Translations under genes and position numbers: made by a program | Shown: positions 21,109 to 32,189 of the stretch, piece after piece | Layout of the letters: each line of letters opens with the position of its first letter | Numbering within the stretch: the first letter of the stretch is position 1 | The notes under the pieces: generated by a model | Databases searched by the model: none | What the model was told of the DNA's origin: nothing | What the model saw: the letters and a program-made list of their open reading frames with translations, nothing else | DNA from: Gnetum montanum | Lineage: Eukaryota; Streptophyta; Gnetopsida; Gnetales; Gnetaceae | Direction: 5' to 3' | DNA length: 64,000 nucleotides | NCBI GenBank assembly: GCA_015680685.1 | Contig: MNCI01034224.1 | Coordinates: 972,794 to 1,036,793, forward strand

Positions 21109-22022
21109 TGATGAGCGGCTAGGTACCCCTATGCCCAACCATATGAATCACGGGCATTCACACGCGACTCGGTCAAATTTTGTAGACTATAAGCACTTAA
21201 CATACACCAGACTCTAACTAGTGAAACCTTGGGTTAGAATGGTCATTGTCCTCCTAATCTCACTTGTGAGTTTCTATTTACGATGGTTAAGTGAGACTAA
21301 GGCTAATGATTTTTATAGCTTTTTACTTATCTTTTGGCGGCTAATTAAGTTATGAAAAGTAAGGAATAAATTATTATCTAATCTCTAATTATCCTAGCTT
21401 GTATTCTAGCTATTCCTAGCATAAGTATCTGATCCCATCTTTCAAGCACGTCCTGAGCATCTCCTAACACTTCTAGGTTACCAAACATTAAGCATCGCTA
21501 GGTTTACCAAGTGTTTGATTTAGATTCAAGATCATCGTACTTATGGCCTTTACGAACTACGAGTGAGTGATAGCGATTAAGATAACAATAATAGAAACTG
21601 AAGTAATTAACAAGTAATTAACAAAGCATAAACATATTAAACTACTGAATGCATAAAACAGCTAAGTCTAAATGCTGCAAGGAATGCTTGAATAGTTCAT
21701 CTTTATTGCCGTCACGCCAATGGGCTTAGATACATCAACACTTGAATAAAAAGCCGATCACTTTTCTTACACTTGCTACGGGCACTTGGAAAATATTCTA
21801 TCTCCTATGGGAAAAAATTGCAAGAGCTTTGCTAGAACTAACTGAAAGGTACCTAAATGAGGCGGAAGGCCCTCTTATTTATAGGCTGAAATAGGCTCCG
21901 TGTAAACGGGGCCACGTCGACGCATGGAAGGCTACGTCGACAGGCCCGCATCGACGTGGCGGAATATATGTGGCCCCGTATACGCAGCCTAGTCGACGCA
22001 TCGACTCAAAGACACTTCATCA
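21109..22022 (-). repeat. 5' LTR of Athila-like element 1
   Basis: 914 bp, TGATGAGCGGC to CACTTCATCA on the plus strand. It pairs with 11694-12593 over its full length. U3 contains four GTCGAC/TCGACG words (21915-22012). Confidence 0.95.
21876..21884 (-). promoter_or_regulatory. TATA box in the 5' LTR of element 1
   Basis: CTATAAATA on the minus strand, about 140 bp inside the LTR start. The same box is in the 3' LTR (12461-12469) and, as CTATAAATA, in the second element (53558-53566). Confidence 0.6.
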
Positions 22023-22500
22023 GTCCTCTATCAAGATAGCATACAAAGGAAAGATTTTGGAATAAAAAATTTCTTATTTTACCCTTCTTAATGCATGTTT
22101 TTATTATCATGAGCTATTTCACAAGGTTTTTTAACTATCTGAAACTAATTACCAAAAGAGTTTCTAAAGTTAAATTCATTGAAAACATTAAGGAATTAAA
22201 GTTACAAAAGTTACTTTACAAAATTCTAACAAAGGGATTGTGAATGCTTTAGATAAAATTTTAGAAAAGCAAATGAATCCTAAAAAAAAATAGATGGATA
22301 GAGGTAAAGTGGGATAAGAAAAAAGCAAAGAAGGTACCACCTTTAAATGCTATTATTCAAGAAACATCACAAAACTTTAAGAATGAGATAGTACTTTCAA
22401 GAGATTCTCATACTCAAAAGGGAGAAAGTAGTACATCATATGTAGTGATCCTAAAGTGGAAAATTTCAAGAATTCCAAAAAATATTACTCATTGAACTTG
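22023..22500 (+). pseudogene. LINE ORF1, 3' part, continuing from 11693
   Basis: Starts with the second GTCCT and continues the DUF4283-type protein as SSIKIAYKGKILE, then a zinc-knuckle-like CFYYHELFHKVF (compare C-x-x-C-H-x-x-G-H), with stops. The tail is Lys-rich (for example KVGQEKSKEGTTFKC-like). Joining across the Athila-like insertion keeps the reading direction and domain order. That shows the LINE was there first. Confidence 0.7.
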
Positions 22501-22549
22501 TAAGCTTATTATTTTTAATTTTGAGTAAGTTAATTCTTTTTATGTTATC

Positions 22550-22907
22550 ATAGATATTGAAGAAAGAAATAAATTGGACATTGTGCCTATATAAAATTCA
22601 TCTCTTGGAATGTTTGAGGATTGTTGGACCCCTGAAAATAAGCAATTGTTTGATATCATTGTTAGAATTTTGATTTTTTGTATCTTCAAGAAATTAAAAT
22701 AGTTGGTTTTACTTTGACTTCGAAAGCTAATTTTTTTATGCTTAGGGGAATATATATTTTTACAAACCATAAAGTTGGAAGAGGTGGTGTTCTTCTTTGT
22801 GTTGCTTAAAAATATTCTTCATGAATCATTGATTCTAGTTCTATTTTAGGAACTAGAGATATCTGGGTTTGCTTAAATGTTTTTGGTGTAATTTTTGAAT
22901 GCAAGGA
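22550..22907 (+). pseudogene. LINE ORF2 start: AP-type endonuclease remnant
   Basis: FISWNV-stop-GL followed about 30 codons later by FLYLQEIK matches the plant L1 endonuclease opening (I-S-W-N-V-R-G-L, then C-L-Q-E-T/I-K, the Asn and Glu metal-binding residues). Downstream, GRGGVLLCVA-like and RDIWVCLNVFGVIF continue the fold. Multiple stops are present. Reverse transcriptase was not found after the break at 22908. Confidence 0.7.
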
Positions 22908-24020
22908 TGATTGTGGAGAATGCATGTATTCTGCTCAATGCTCCTTAACCTTTTATTTCATTCATCCCCTAAATCAATTTTTCTCTATTTTTCCAAATTT
23001 ATGGGCTCCAACACCCTCTTCTCATGTTTTCATATTGTTCTTGGCCTTTTGAGCTTTCATTTGACCCTAATTTCATTGAAAAATTCCTTGTATTTTCATG
23101 TTTAACCAAATTTAATGATTGTCTACAGTGGTCAATAGCTACGTCGACAAGGCCTCATCGATGCAGCCGACCATGTCAACGAGGCCTTGTTGATGCAGTG
23201 CATAAATCCTATATATACCGCCATGCACTTAGTAATTTTTTGTCATTTTCTCATAACAAACGGGGAGGTTTTGCAATTTTTTAGAGCCCAAAACCTTCTA
23301 GAGCCCATAACTTCCCAACCATTTGTCCATATCACTTTGTTCTTTGACCCTATATCTACTAGAGGTAAGATCTTTATCATGGGGGCTACAAACCTTAAGG
23401 TCTCTGATGAAAAATTGATGAAATTTTTTTAACTCCCCCAAAGGGTTAATAACCTTAACAACATATAAACAATAAATTTTTTGATAGTTAGCCCTTTCAA
23501 AAACCTTTGGGATGGTTTATTAATAATAATACATAAATAAAATGATAATTAGAATATTTAAATCAACCATAATCAAAACTTAGCCAAGTGTAACTATCCT
23601 TAAGTGATAAAGGTATCCTAATTGCTTCATGTTACACAATGATTGCTAATCCATGGTTTCATTGTGATTACAGATGGCACCAAAATAGAAATTCCTGTAG
23701 GAAGGAGAACCCTCTCAACCATGGGAGAAGTGGCCCAAAGCTGGAAGGGGCCAACAAAAACAAGCCCAAGTACTACCGGATGCAACCCATGCAATGGGAC
23801 CTCAAGTGGAATTTGTGAGGAAGAAGTGCCCATAGAACAATCATAGCAAGGAAAAGTTCTTGGACCCATGCCAAGGCTTGAGGTCACTTTGACTCAGAGC
23901 TACCTTGACATCATCAGGTCCTAATAAATTCAACGATAAAGTCCATAAAATTCAATCGGATCACATATGAACACTTTGTGGTTCATATGGATGGACGTAG
24001 GGGTACCTTGCTGCTCATCA
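22908..24020 (+). mobile_element. LTR-like insertion, opposite orientation to element 1
   Basis: The last 40 bases (TTCATATGGATGGACGTAG, then GGGTACC, then CTGCTCATCA) are the reverse complement of the Athila-like LTR edge at 11694-11735. 23141-23190 has GTCGAC/TCGATG words followed by CCTATATATACC, like the U3 and TATA region of those LTRs. CAAGGA occurs at 22902-22907 and 22...24022-24027, a possible imperfectly placed target duplication. No internal genes are present, so it is probably a solo LTR of a related family. The start is less sure than the end. Confidence 0.6.
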
Positions 24021-25174
24021 ACAAGGATACATCAGTCTAGGTAACTCTTACCCATCTTAATACTACAGATATTAATTGATTAAGGTCATTGTCAAATTTC
24101 TCCCAAAAAGTTAGTAACCATAACCTAAATCGATCTTGTTTTGTTGAAACTTATTATCCTAAGTGCTTAACTTGTGTAACTTGGCATTATTCATCTCACC
24201 TAAAATTTATGCATTAGCAAATTCAAGGGATTCAATCTAAGATCATCTCATTCCAACTTAACCAATAAGAGTTATTGGCATGAGACCTATAGGGAAACTA
24301 ATATTTAGTAAATAATGTTATCATAATCTTCTTCTTAGTGCCTAATTAGGCAATAACCATGATATGAGAAGGCATAACTACCATAGTTGTTAAATTATAA
24401 GGTATAAATATTATATTTCTAAGGCTAGTACATCATTTACAATCAAATCTAAGTAATCTAGAAGGTCTCAAGTTACCTATATGTCAAGCTAGTAATGTCA
24501 TTTTGGTAGAATAAGCTAGTTGGACCTTTCAAAATCTTGAAAAATCAACTTCATTTTTGAACCATAAGATTATGTCCAAATGCATAGTACCTATTGAGAT
24601 GATTCCAATTGTACAAATTTTTTCTTGATTGGACTTATGGTTTGAAAGATATTATTGTTTTAAGTTTGTTGTTATGTGTGCGTTAAAATAATATTAAATT
24701 ATTATAATAAAATAAAATAAAATTTTAAAAAATATAAGAGAGCGAGAGGTCATGGGTTCAAACCTAGACCCCCCAAATTTAAAATCATTTTTTAAAAAAA
24801 TAATAATATATTAAAAAAATTTGGAAGCCCTAGGAAGGCTAGGGCCACCACTAGCCCCTGCTATTAGTAGTAGCCAAGTCTACCATGCAACATCGTGGCC
24901 AACCCAATAGTTGGCCAAGAGGGAGCTGGTCTCCTAAATGGTAACATGCTACTATCATCACTATTAGTTTCGTTGCCCTCTACCATGCCTTTGTTGCCCT
25001 AGCACACACCGGTCATCAAAGTTGCCTATTCTTCCATCATCTTCTACCATGCCTCTGCCACTCCAAGGCATGCCGATAATCATCACTACCTGTTCCATCA
25101 TCGTCCTTCACTACATTGTCCTTTGCTGCATCATCTGTTGTACATTGTGCCCACCCTCGACTATCTTTCAGAAC
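24021..25174. other. Non-coding, unidentified repeat-like sequence
   Basis: 24690-24810 is AT-rich. It includes GGGTTCAAACC (24754-24765), which resembles an RNA polymerase III B box, without a matching A box. 24860-25170 is a TGC/CAT-rich low-complexity stretch similar in style to 430-1120. No gene seen. Confidence 0.4.
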
Positions 25175-25443
25175 ACCAATGATGTTGTAGATAATTTCTT
25201 CTTTCAGCACTCTACAGGCATTGACAACACCATGGATGACTACACTTTCTGGCAGTCCACAAGTACCAATGGCACTACAGATAACTACCTCTTTTGGCAC
25301 TCCATGGATATTGACGATGCCATAGATAACTATCCTTTTTGACACTTCATGGACACTAATGATGCTGTGGATAATATCCCTTTTGGTCCTTTGTGGACAC
25401 TAATGATGTTATGGATAACTACCCCTTTTAGTGTCCTTTAATG
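25175..25443. repeat. Six imperfect 45-bp tandem units
   Basis: Units start at 25175, 25220, 25265, 25310, 25355 and 25399 (one is 44 bp). They follow the pattern (A/T)NNAATGATG...GATAACTACNNNTTTTGGCACTCCATGGAC. In frame they give 15-residue units such as TNDVVDNFFFQHSTG. The flanking low-complexity sequence suggests a satellite-like expansion, not a protein. Confidence 0.85.
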
Positions 25444-26549
25444 CTACTATAGTGAAACCCTTATTCTTCTATGGGTGTTTGCCATCAATGTCGTGCGAGG
25501 CATTAGTGAGGGTTGTGCAGGCATCACATGGGCTATACAAGCCTTGGTATGGACCACACAAGTTTGCCTAAGCCATGCAAGCCTAACTAAGTTGAGAAGG
25601 TTAGAGAATAGGCTATCTCCACACCCAACCAGCCATCTTCCATTGCCATCTATACAAACATTATTGTCACCACCTTCCTATTATCATCATCAACATGAAT
25701 CTCCTACTACTGTCCAATGTTGCCATGCTCTCCAGATGTAACCTATCCACCCTACTCTGTCCTAAAAATGGTTGCATAGGAGCCATCGACCACAATGTTG
25801 AACACTTCCATTGCCACTTTCCTTGTGATCACTACAGTCATCACTCTTCTCACATGCCTTGCCTATTGCTTCTATGCTTTGTGGCTACTGTTGATGTCCC
25901 TACTCCTACTGACATCCCTACGCTAGAAACTATCCCTATCCCTGTTGAAGGGAAATTTTTTCCATTAGCCAAAAAAAATTTTGAAATTTACCGTTAACCA
26001 ATAGAAAATTCAAAATTTTTTACCAACTAATGGAGAATTCAAAATTTCCATTCATTGGAATGTTAGTTTAAAATTAGGAATGAAGGAAAAGGTTTTTTTT
26101 TTTAAAGGAATTTGATGTGTTAGTAGCATGTGAGATAAGAATTTTGTAATTAAGCATGCTTGTTCTAAAGTAGTACTAGGATGGGTCAATTATTAGAAAG
26201 TCTTGTTTTTCGTGCCAAAGGTTCTGGACCTCAAAAGCCATAACTTTTTATTTTGAAAGCCTTTTTTGACAAATGAAGTCATTTCCAACATTTTTTATCT
26301 TTTTGAACTCAATGGTAAGGTTAGCTATATCATCTAAGTACCAAATAATTTGATGATATCATAAATTATGCCTTAAAAAATCATAGTTTAGGGTAAGTAT
26401 CATGCCTAACAACTTGAACTTATATATTTAACCTCTTGGATCTTGAGACTAAGTTCTTAATCTTTGTAGATAATCTTAAGATCACTATGGCTTGTCATTA
26501 GTAGACTACTGGAGTTAGTGTTTTAAGGGAGGTAGAAAGATCGTTAAGA
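25444..26549. other. Non-coding, low-complexity then unique AT-rich sequence
   Basis: 25600-25960 continues the CAT/TGC-rich style. 25961-26060 has repeated AAAATTT and ACCAACTAATGGA words. No gene seen. Confidence 0.4.
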
Positions 26550-26636
26550 ATTAGATAATGTAGTTAGATATTACTAAAATTAGATAATTTAGTCAGATAT
26601 TACCAAAATTAGATAATGTTGTTAAATATTACCAAA
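26550..26636. repeat. Three 29-bp tandem units
   Basis: ATTAGATAATGTAGTTAGAT-like units at 26550, 26579 and 26608, each ending ATTACCAAA or ATTACTAAA. They stand directly upstream of the CCR4-like pseudogene. Confidence 0.9.
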
Positions 26637-26779
26637 ATTAGTTGATGAAAAAAAAATAGTCAAGAAGATGTATATCAATTTGTCCTACAACCAAATCATA
26701 TGGCAAAATAATATGGAAATTTATAATCACATTTCCACAAGGTGTATGATACCCATGAAGAGAAACGATCCAGAAGAGA

Positions 26780-27880
26780 ATCCACGAATGAGAATGAAAG
26801 TTGCAACATACAACATGCTTCCAAGATCCCTAGCAAGTGAGAAACAACACCTGCTATGTCCACAATGGGCCTTGGATTGACATGAGTATCAATATACATG
26901 CATATTACCAAGGTTACAAGATTTGGATGTTGATGTACTATGCCTATAAGAAGTCTTACCATGTGAATTTCTATAATAATTCTAGCCAAACTTATAAAGA
27001 TGGGATATAGAGGTATTTACAAGCAAAAAGGTTCTTATGAAAGTTCTTCTTTTGAGTCATATAGATTAGCCTATTGTAGAAATCACAACATGGATGGTTG
27101 CATGATCTTTTATAAAAAAGTCAAGTTTGAATTAGTAAAATGATTTGAATGGAGTTTAGAAAATATGATTTTTGAAATTTTAGAACTTCAAATCATGAAA
27201 AAGAAAGAATAGTTAAGATTTTAGAAAAATCACAATGCCTTGGTACTGATTCTAAAAATCTATCTATTAGGAAGATGTGTATGTGTAGTCAACACACATT
27301 TGATTACCAAATCAACATGTCCAAATGTTAGACTGTGTCAAGGGACATACTTGATTAAGCATATAGAGGAAAGTTTGAAGAATAAGTTATTTCTTAGACA
27401 TACTGATCTAGTGCCAATTGTTCTTTATGGAGACTTTAATGTGAAAGTTGGAAGTAGTGTTTATCAATTCTTAAAATATGGATGTGTAAAGGAATCATTA
27501 CAAGATGAACCTAATTTGAAGAATATGTTTCCATCAATTCAACATATAATCTCATTAGCCTATGCATATTCTACTTACTTTGGATCTTCAATAGATAAAT
27601 TAGATCATAGAATTCAGGAATAGATGATGTTGATGGATAGTACTCATCAAGAACCATAGTTTACTAATTACTCTACTATGATTAATGAGGATGGATCAAC
27701 AACATTCTTCATTGAGACCCTAGATTATATTTGGTATGATGTTTGATTCTTCCAAGAAACCAAGTTATTACAGGTAATTTCTAAAGAAGACGTAAAGAGG
27801 AATCAAGATCAAGCCCTTCCATCCTGAATAAGACCATCTAATCATATACCACTTATGGTAGAATTACAATTATTTCCATC
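26780..27880 (+). pseudogene. CCR4-type deadenylase (endonuclease/exonuclease/phosphatase fold), disrupted
   Basis: The reading direction and domain order of CCR4 are kept. MKVATYNMLPRSLAS lies near 26798, then CPQWALD. LDVDVLCL (before a lost Gln-Glu-Val) is at about 26920. GYRGIYKQKG is near 27000 and NMDGCMIFYKKVKFELVK near 27090. The 128-codon frame at 27240-27623 holds CVVNTHLI, LYGDFNVKVGS (the G-D-F-N metal site) and AYAYSTYFGSS. Then EP-stop-FTNYST and IETLDYIWYD lie near 27650-27745, and a SNHIPLMVELQL end near 27850. At least six stops and frame changes are present. No introns are apparent over about 1.1 kb of domain, so a processed copy is possible. No poly(A) tail was seen. Confidence 0.8.
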
Positions 27881-28318
27881 AGTTCATAAGGTTGATCATG
27901 ATTAGGAAGTATCTCACCCTTAATTTTATTAATAAATCTTATTATTTCCTTCATTGTTTAAGTATCGAAGGTAATGAAAGTTGAGAATAAAGGATTTACC
28001 TACCTTCACTTGGGTAACTAGATACAAGTTGCACTTTGTGTGACCTTGGTTAGGACTAGTGATTGGTGGTTGGTAGACCTTTAACTCATATCTTGTCATT
28101 ATCTTAGAAAATGAGACAAGTATTAATAAAATAATGTTTACTACTTATATATATATTCTTCTCACATATATTTGTTTGTAGAATAAGTAAGAAACAACTT
28201 CAAGTTCAAAGGAGAAATCAAATTATTGGAGTATAGGGCATAATAGAAGTATTAGAGCTTGAAAAAGGTAGTGAATGTGGACTCATTCGAGGATGAATGA
28301 AACCTAAGGGGGATAGAT
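27881..28318 (+). other. Flank of the CCR4-like pseudogene; possible gypsy pol end with polypurine tract
   Basis: Mostly AT-rich with no clear domain. The last 30 bases (CATTCGAGGATGAATGAAAC and then AAGGGGGATAGAT) look like the stop and polypurine tract at the end of chromovirus-type gypsy elements. Confidence 0.4.
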
Positions 28319-28893
28319 TGTAATGTTCCCATTTCCAAATGGTGTTGCTACATAAAAAATATGGTGCTTCTTCATAACAAGTATTATGATTATCATAATA
28401 AGACTTGAAAGGATGTGTTGAAATTGAGACTAAAAAGGGTGCATTGTAATAATGGATGTGTCTCTTGAGGTAACCTTTGGGGGTTTGACCTATGGTATTT
28501 ATACATGAGCTTAGAGGTCATGCCAACATGGAGTTGTAGAGTTGATTAAGGCAAGTAATAGGTGTTAGGTGAAGTGGAATAGGAAGAGGATTGGCCATTT
28601 CTTTTGGCCAGTTGTGGGCCTAATTGTGGTGGTAGTGTTAGATTGCATTTAAGGGAATAGATGTTGAGGGAAGAAAATCCTAGGAAACACTCTCAGAGCA
28701 TGATCTAGATACTCTATTCCATATCAATAAAGCATTATTTTCTTTTTCTTTCTACATTTTTCTTGTTAATTTCTATATGCATAATGTTGAATGTTACATA
28801 TATTTAACATTTAGTATATTGTCTTTTTACACATAATGTTTAATATAACATATATTTGATGTTTTCTATAATATTCGGGAATGGGATGTCGCA
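28319..28893 (+). mobile_element. Probable 3' LTR of a gypsy element
   Basis: Starts TGTAATGTTCCC after a polypurine tract and ends GGGATGTCGCA, with terminal words that are imperfect inverted repeats. An AATAAAG poly(A)-type signal lies at about 28727. No matching second LTR or target duplication was found in the window. Confidence 0.55.
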
Positions 28894-30469
28894 TATCCCT
28901 ATTTTTTTATTTCTTTTGTAATTTTGATATTTCCTTTCTTATTTCTCTATCTTTGATATTATCTAGATTTGCCATAGATTTATTTTTTGTTTTCCACATA
29001 TTGTTCTTTGATTTAATGCTTTAGCAAATTGGATCTATTTTGTTGTATGCTCTATTGTTAATTGATCCTTCCTAGTAAGCACAAAATGCATTTTATTTTG
29101 TCTAGATCTACATTATGTGCACTTTTACTTATTTTCTACTAGCTATTCTATGCATAAATATTTTCCTTTCTGATTTTAATTCACTAACATTTGATGAAAA
29201 CATTTGGATCAAATTATTAGATTTTTCCAACTATATGTAAGTCTCCTTTTGATTTGAGGGATATTAATTGAAACATTAATTTTCTTGCACCATTTTATGC
29301 CCATGAAATTACCTATCTTAGTTTCATTTTAGGTTGTATTGAATCTTAGTATTATAACAATTCCTACCACAACATCTTTCTGATGCTAAAACAAGGATCT
29401 CTATGAAACTAAAGGCTGTTTTTAGAAGTTACTCTATGATTATGTTTTTATGTTCTATTGTTTTATATACTTTTCTAAGTGTTATTACTATGTTATGTTA
29501 AAAACATTTTGTCATGTTAATTTTTTACAACTTTAACATAGTTGTTACAGTAAGAATAGTTGTAATAGGTGGAAACCAACACAACTGACATGAAAGCGAG
29601 CTAGGTTGTTCATGATTACCAGACAGTCTAGGGAAAACTAACCTTTTGAAAAATCTTCCTAAAATCAAAAGGAAACTTGGGGAATTGAAGAATAAATCCA
29701 ATAATTTGAGTTAGAAGTTTGCCAATATCAGAAGATATTGAGTAAAAAAGGATTATGCACATGTAAAATTCCCTATGGAAAATGTCTAAGCATAGGGGAA
29801 ACACAACATAATATAAAAGCATGATTGGTAGTGAAAATGTTTGAAATGGCATGGAAAGTAAATGAATCTATGAATGAACATATGTAAACCAAGTAGGAAA
29901 ACATGAATAAAAAAAATATGAAGTAGATCTGGGGAAAACCAGAGACAAAAGATCCCAGAATAGAAAATCCAAATTAACAAGAAAGCTTAAAGAAACTTGA
30001 AAAAGTACATTTTTAGATGTGTATCAAAGATTGGAGGCATTTGATGAAAAGTTATGTTATCCTATTCTGGCTCTAATGAGTACATTCGTGCAGAAACAAT
30101 AGGAACAAAAGCAAATCTAGTAGTTGATGATTGCAAAAGGAAGATCATATCGATGTGTTAATATGATTTTTAGCATATCTTCGCATGTCAAAAGGACAAC
30201 ATGAAGGGAATACAATATGTTAGTAGGGGAGAGAGAAAATTAACAAAGAGTTAAAAAGAACAACAGATCTCTTGAAAGAAAAACACTAATAAGCTTTGTC
30301 TAAAAGTTGAAATGCTAGCCAAATGGTTATATACATGAACCTCTTAAATTGAAGAGTATTCACCTATATATAGTCAAAAATGCCTCATAGACCATGTAGG
30401 AATGATGCAGTGGGATCTATAAAATCTTCTAAAAGCTTATGGAAGGTTATGGATAGGAGAAATGATGCA
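28894..30469. other. Unidentified AT-rich sequence
   Basis: No gene recognised. By position, 29600-30470 could include the 3' LTR (left end) of the Tat-like element. No second copy was found by eye to prove it. Confidence 0.35.
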
Positions 30470-30960
30470 AGATACAATGTTTGACATCAAACTTTGAAAG
30501 TTTGATGTGAGACATTGAAAGTAGGAGACAAATTTTGATGTTGAATTTCGAAAGTAAAATTTGATGCAAGACATTAAAATATTTGACATGGAACATCAAA
30601 ACTATTTTGACATGAAATGTTAAAAGTCAATGTCGAATGTCAAAGATAAAATTGATGTTAGACATTGAAAATTTGATGCATGATGTTGAAAGTAAATTTG
30701 ATGCTAAACATTAAAGCTGTAGATGAAAACTGACATTGAACATCAAAATTCTAATACATGACATTAAAAATCAATTTGAAGATTTGATGTTAGACATTGA
30801 AGATGAAATTGATGTAGAACATCAACAAGTTGATGTAGGACACCAACACTAAATTTTGATGTGAAATGTCAAAGTTGAAGTGGAATCAAGTTTGACATTA
30901 AAGCTAATGTTGGATGTCGAAATTGAGAACAAAGTGATAACGATGTGATCAATGACATAA
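30470..30960. repeat. Dense array of TTTGATGT / GACATTGAA / ACATCAAA words
   Basis: About 20 to 25 occurrences of short palindrome halves at roughly 15-30-bp spacing (for example GTTTGATGTGAGACATTG, GACATGGAACATCAAAAC). It is the largest of four such arrays in the window. Confidence 0.8.
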
Positions 30961-31240
30961 AACATAATTCTTGGTAAGCTAAAGATAGAAGACTAGAAAT
31001 GATGCTGTAAATGATACAAGACATAAAATCTAGGCTATTGAAGATGACTTCAAGTGGTAAATAGTCGTAGAGTATACCTAAGTCTCCAACTCACGTTGAA
31101 AAAGCCAAAGCGAGTACAACATTGCCTCCTCTTGATGGATACTACTAAAAAGTTGAGGAAAAATCCATCAAGAAAAGACACAAGATGATAAGTACCTGTA
31201 AGGGCATTCAACAAAGTGAAAAAATAGGGGAGAAAATCTA

Positions 31241-32110
31241 GAATATCACCAATACACCTACAGTGGAGTGTTATGCTACAGAAGTGGGACATGGCTAGAT
31301 GCTAGAAAACACACAGAAATATAAGTAAAGCGATTCATAACCCAATCAATTCTCTTTGTTATACCCTCACTGGAATAAAGTAGAGATAATCAATGGGGCT
31401 CACCAATGTAGAGCATAAAAAGAGAAAATAATAAATAAGGAAAGGGAGATAGCATAAATTAAAAAGAGAAAGTAGTAAAACGTAGGGAAGCATGTTAGGG
31501 ACATCAGCAATATGTCAATAGTGGGGTGCTATGTCATAGAAGTGGAACATGAATAGATCCCTAAAATCAACCTCTTCATTACCTCACTCATATGTAGAAT
31601 TTACATTCGTTACATCACTCTACACTCAACACTCCCTCACTACATTGGGAAAAAGACACTCATTTAGCCTCACTAATGCTGAATATAGAGAGGAATGGAA
31701 ATAGATAAAGAGAGGAGATAAGAAGAAGAAAGGAGAAATAAAGTACAAGAAGGGTAGAAATGATAGCATACAAAAGAAGAGAGAAAAAATGTAGGAAAAG
31801 AAAAGAGGATATCACCCATTTTCATAAGGATGATGTTATCCCACAAAAGTGGGGCATGGCTAAATCTTACATACTATATGGTTGAAAAGGATGTCATACA
31901 TATGAAAAAGTAATCCCTTACTATCCCACTCAATAATATGCTCAATCACACCCTCACATGAAGTAGTGAGATTGCAAATCAGTTAGAAATCTCACTAGCT
32001 ATGCAAACCATGTAGAGTAAAACAATATGGATAACATAGAGAAATAGGAAGAAACTAGCAAAAGAAATAGCAAAAAATGATATATAGAGGAGGAGAAATA
32101 ATAAAATAAA
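31241..32110. repeat. Three degenerate 260-310-bp tandem units, 3' region of the Tat-like element
   Basis: Units open at about 31244, 31501 and 31809 with A(T/C)ATCA(C/G)C(A/C)AT and carry GTGG(A/G)GTG(T/C)TATG, AGAAGTGG(G/A)ACATG, and an A/G-rich tail of GAGAAA and GGAAA words. They lie just after the integrase end in element direction. Tandem repeats are known there in Tat/Ogre elements. Confidence 0.65.
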
Positions 32111-32189
32111 ATACAAGAAAAATAGATTTTTATAATAAACCTATTATCTTAACATAGTAAAGAGTAAATTGTTGTTGGAAGAACACTTG

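Larger units (their letters stand above)
11694..22022 (-). mobile_element. Athila-like Ty3/gypsy element 1, structurally complete ends, no RT/RNase H/integrase
   Basis: LTRs at 11694-12593 and 21109-22022 start TGATGA and end TCATCA. The 5-bp target duplication GTCCT is perfect (11689-11693 and 22023-22027). Orientation is minus: primer-binding site left of 21109 and polypurine tract right of 12593. Gene order in element direction is gag (20963-18480), protease (18345-17990), a 2.3-kb non-coding stretch, a plant-transposon-protein ORF (15441-14386) and a coiled-coil ORF (13861-12780). The polymerase and integrase were looked for in 18.0-15.4 kb and not found, so it would depend on a helper element. 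The LTRs differ by small indels and scattered substitutions, so it is younger than the 40-54 kb relative but not recent. Confidence 0.92.

Noticed and set aside
24740-24775. tRNA gene or SINE with B box GGGTTCAAACC
   Set aside because: No A box at the right distance, no cloverleaf and no poly-A or T terminator.
31050-31240. RT fragment on the minus strand (YHLVSFLDGF)
   Set aside because: Only one short resemblance to the RT D-G-F block, placed after the integrase where RT would not be, and next to tandem repeats. Probably chance.
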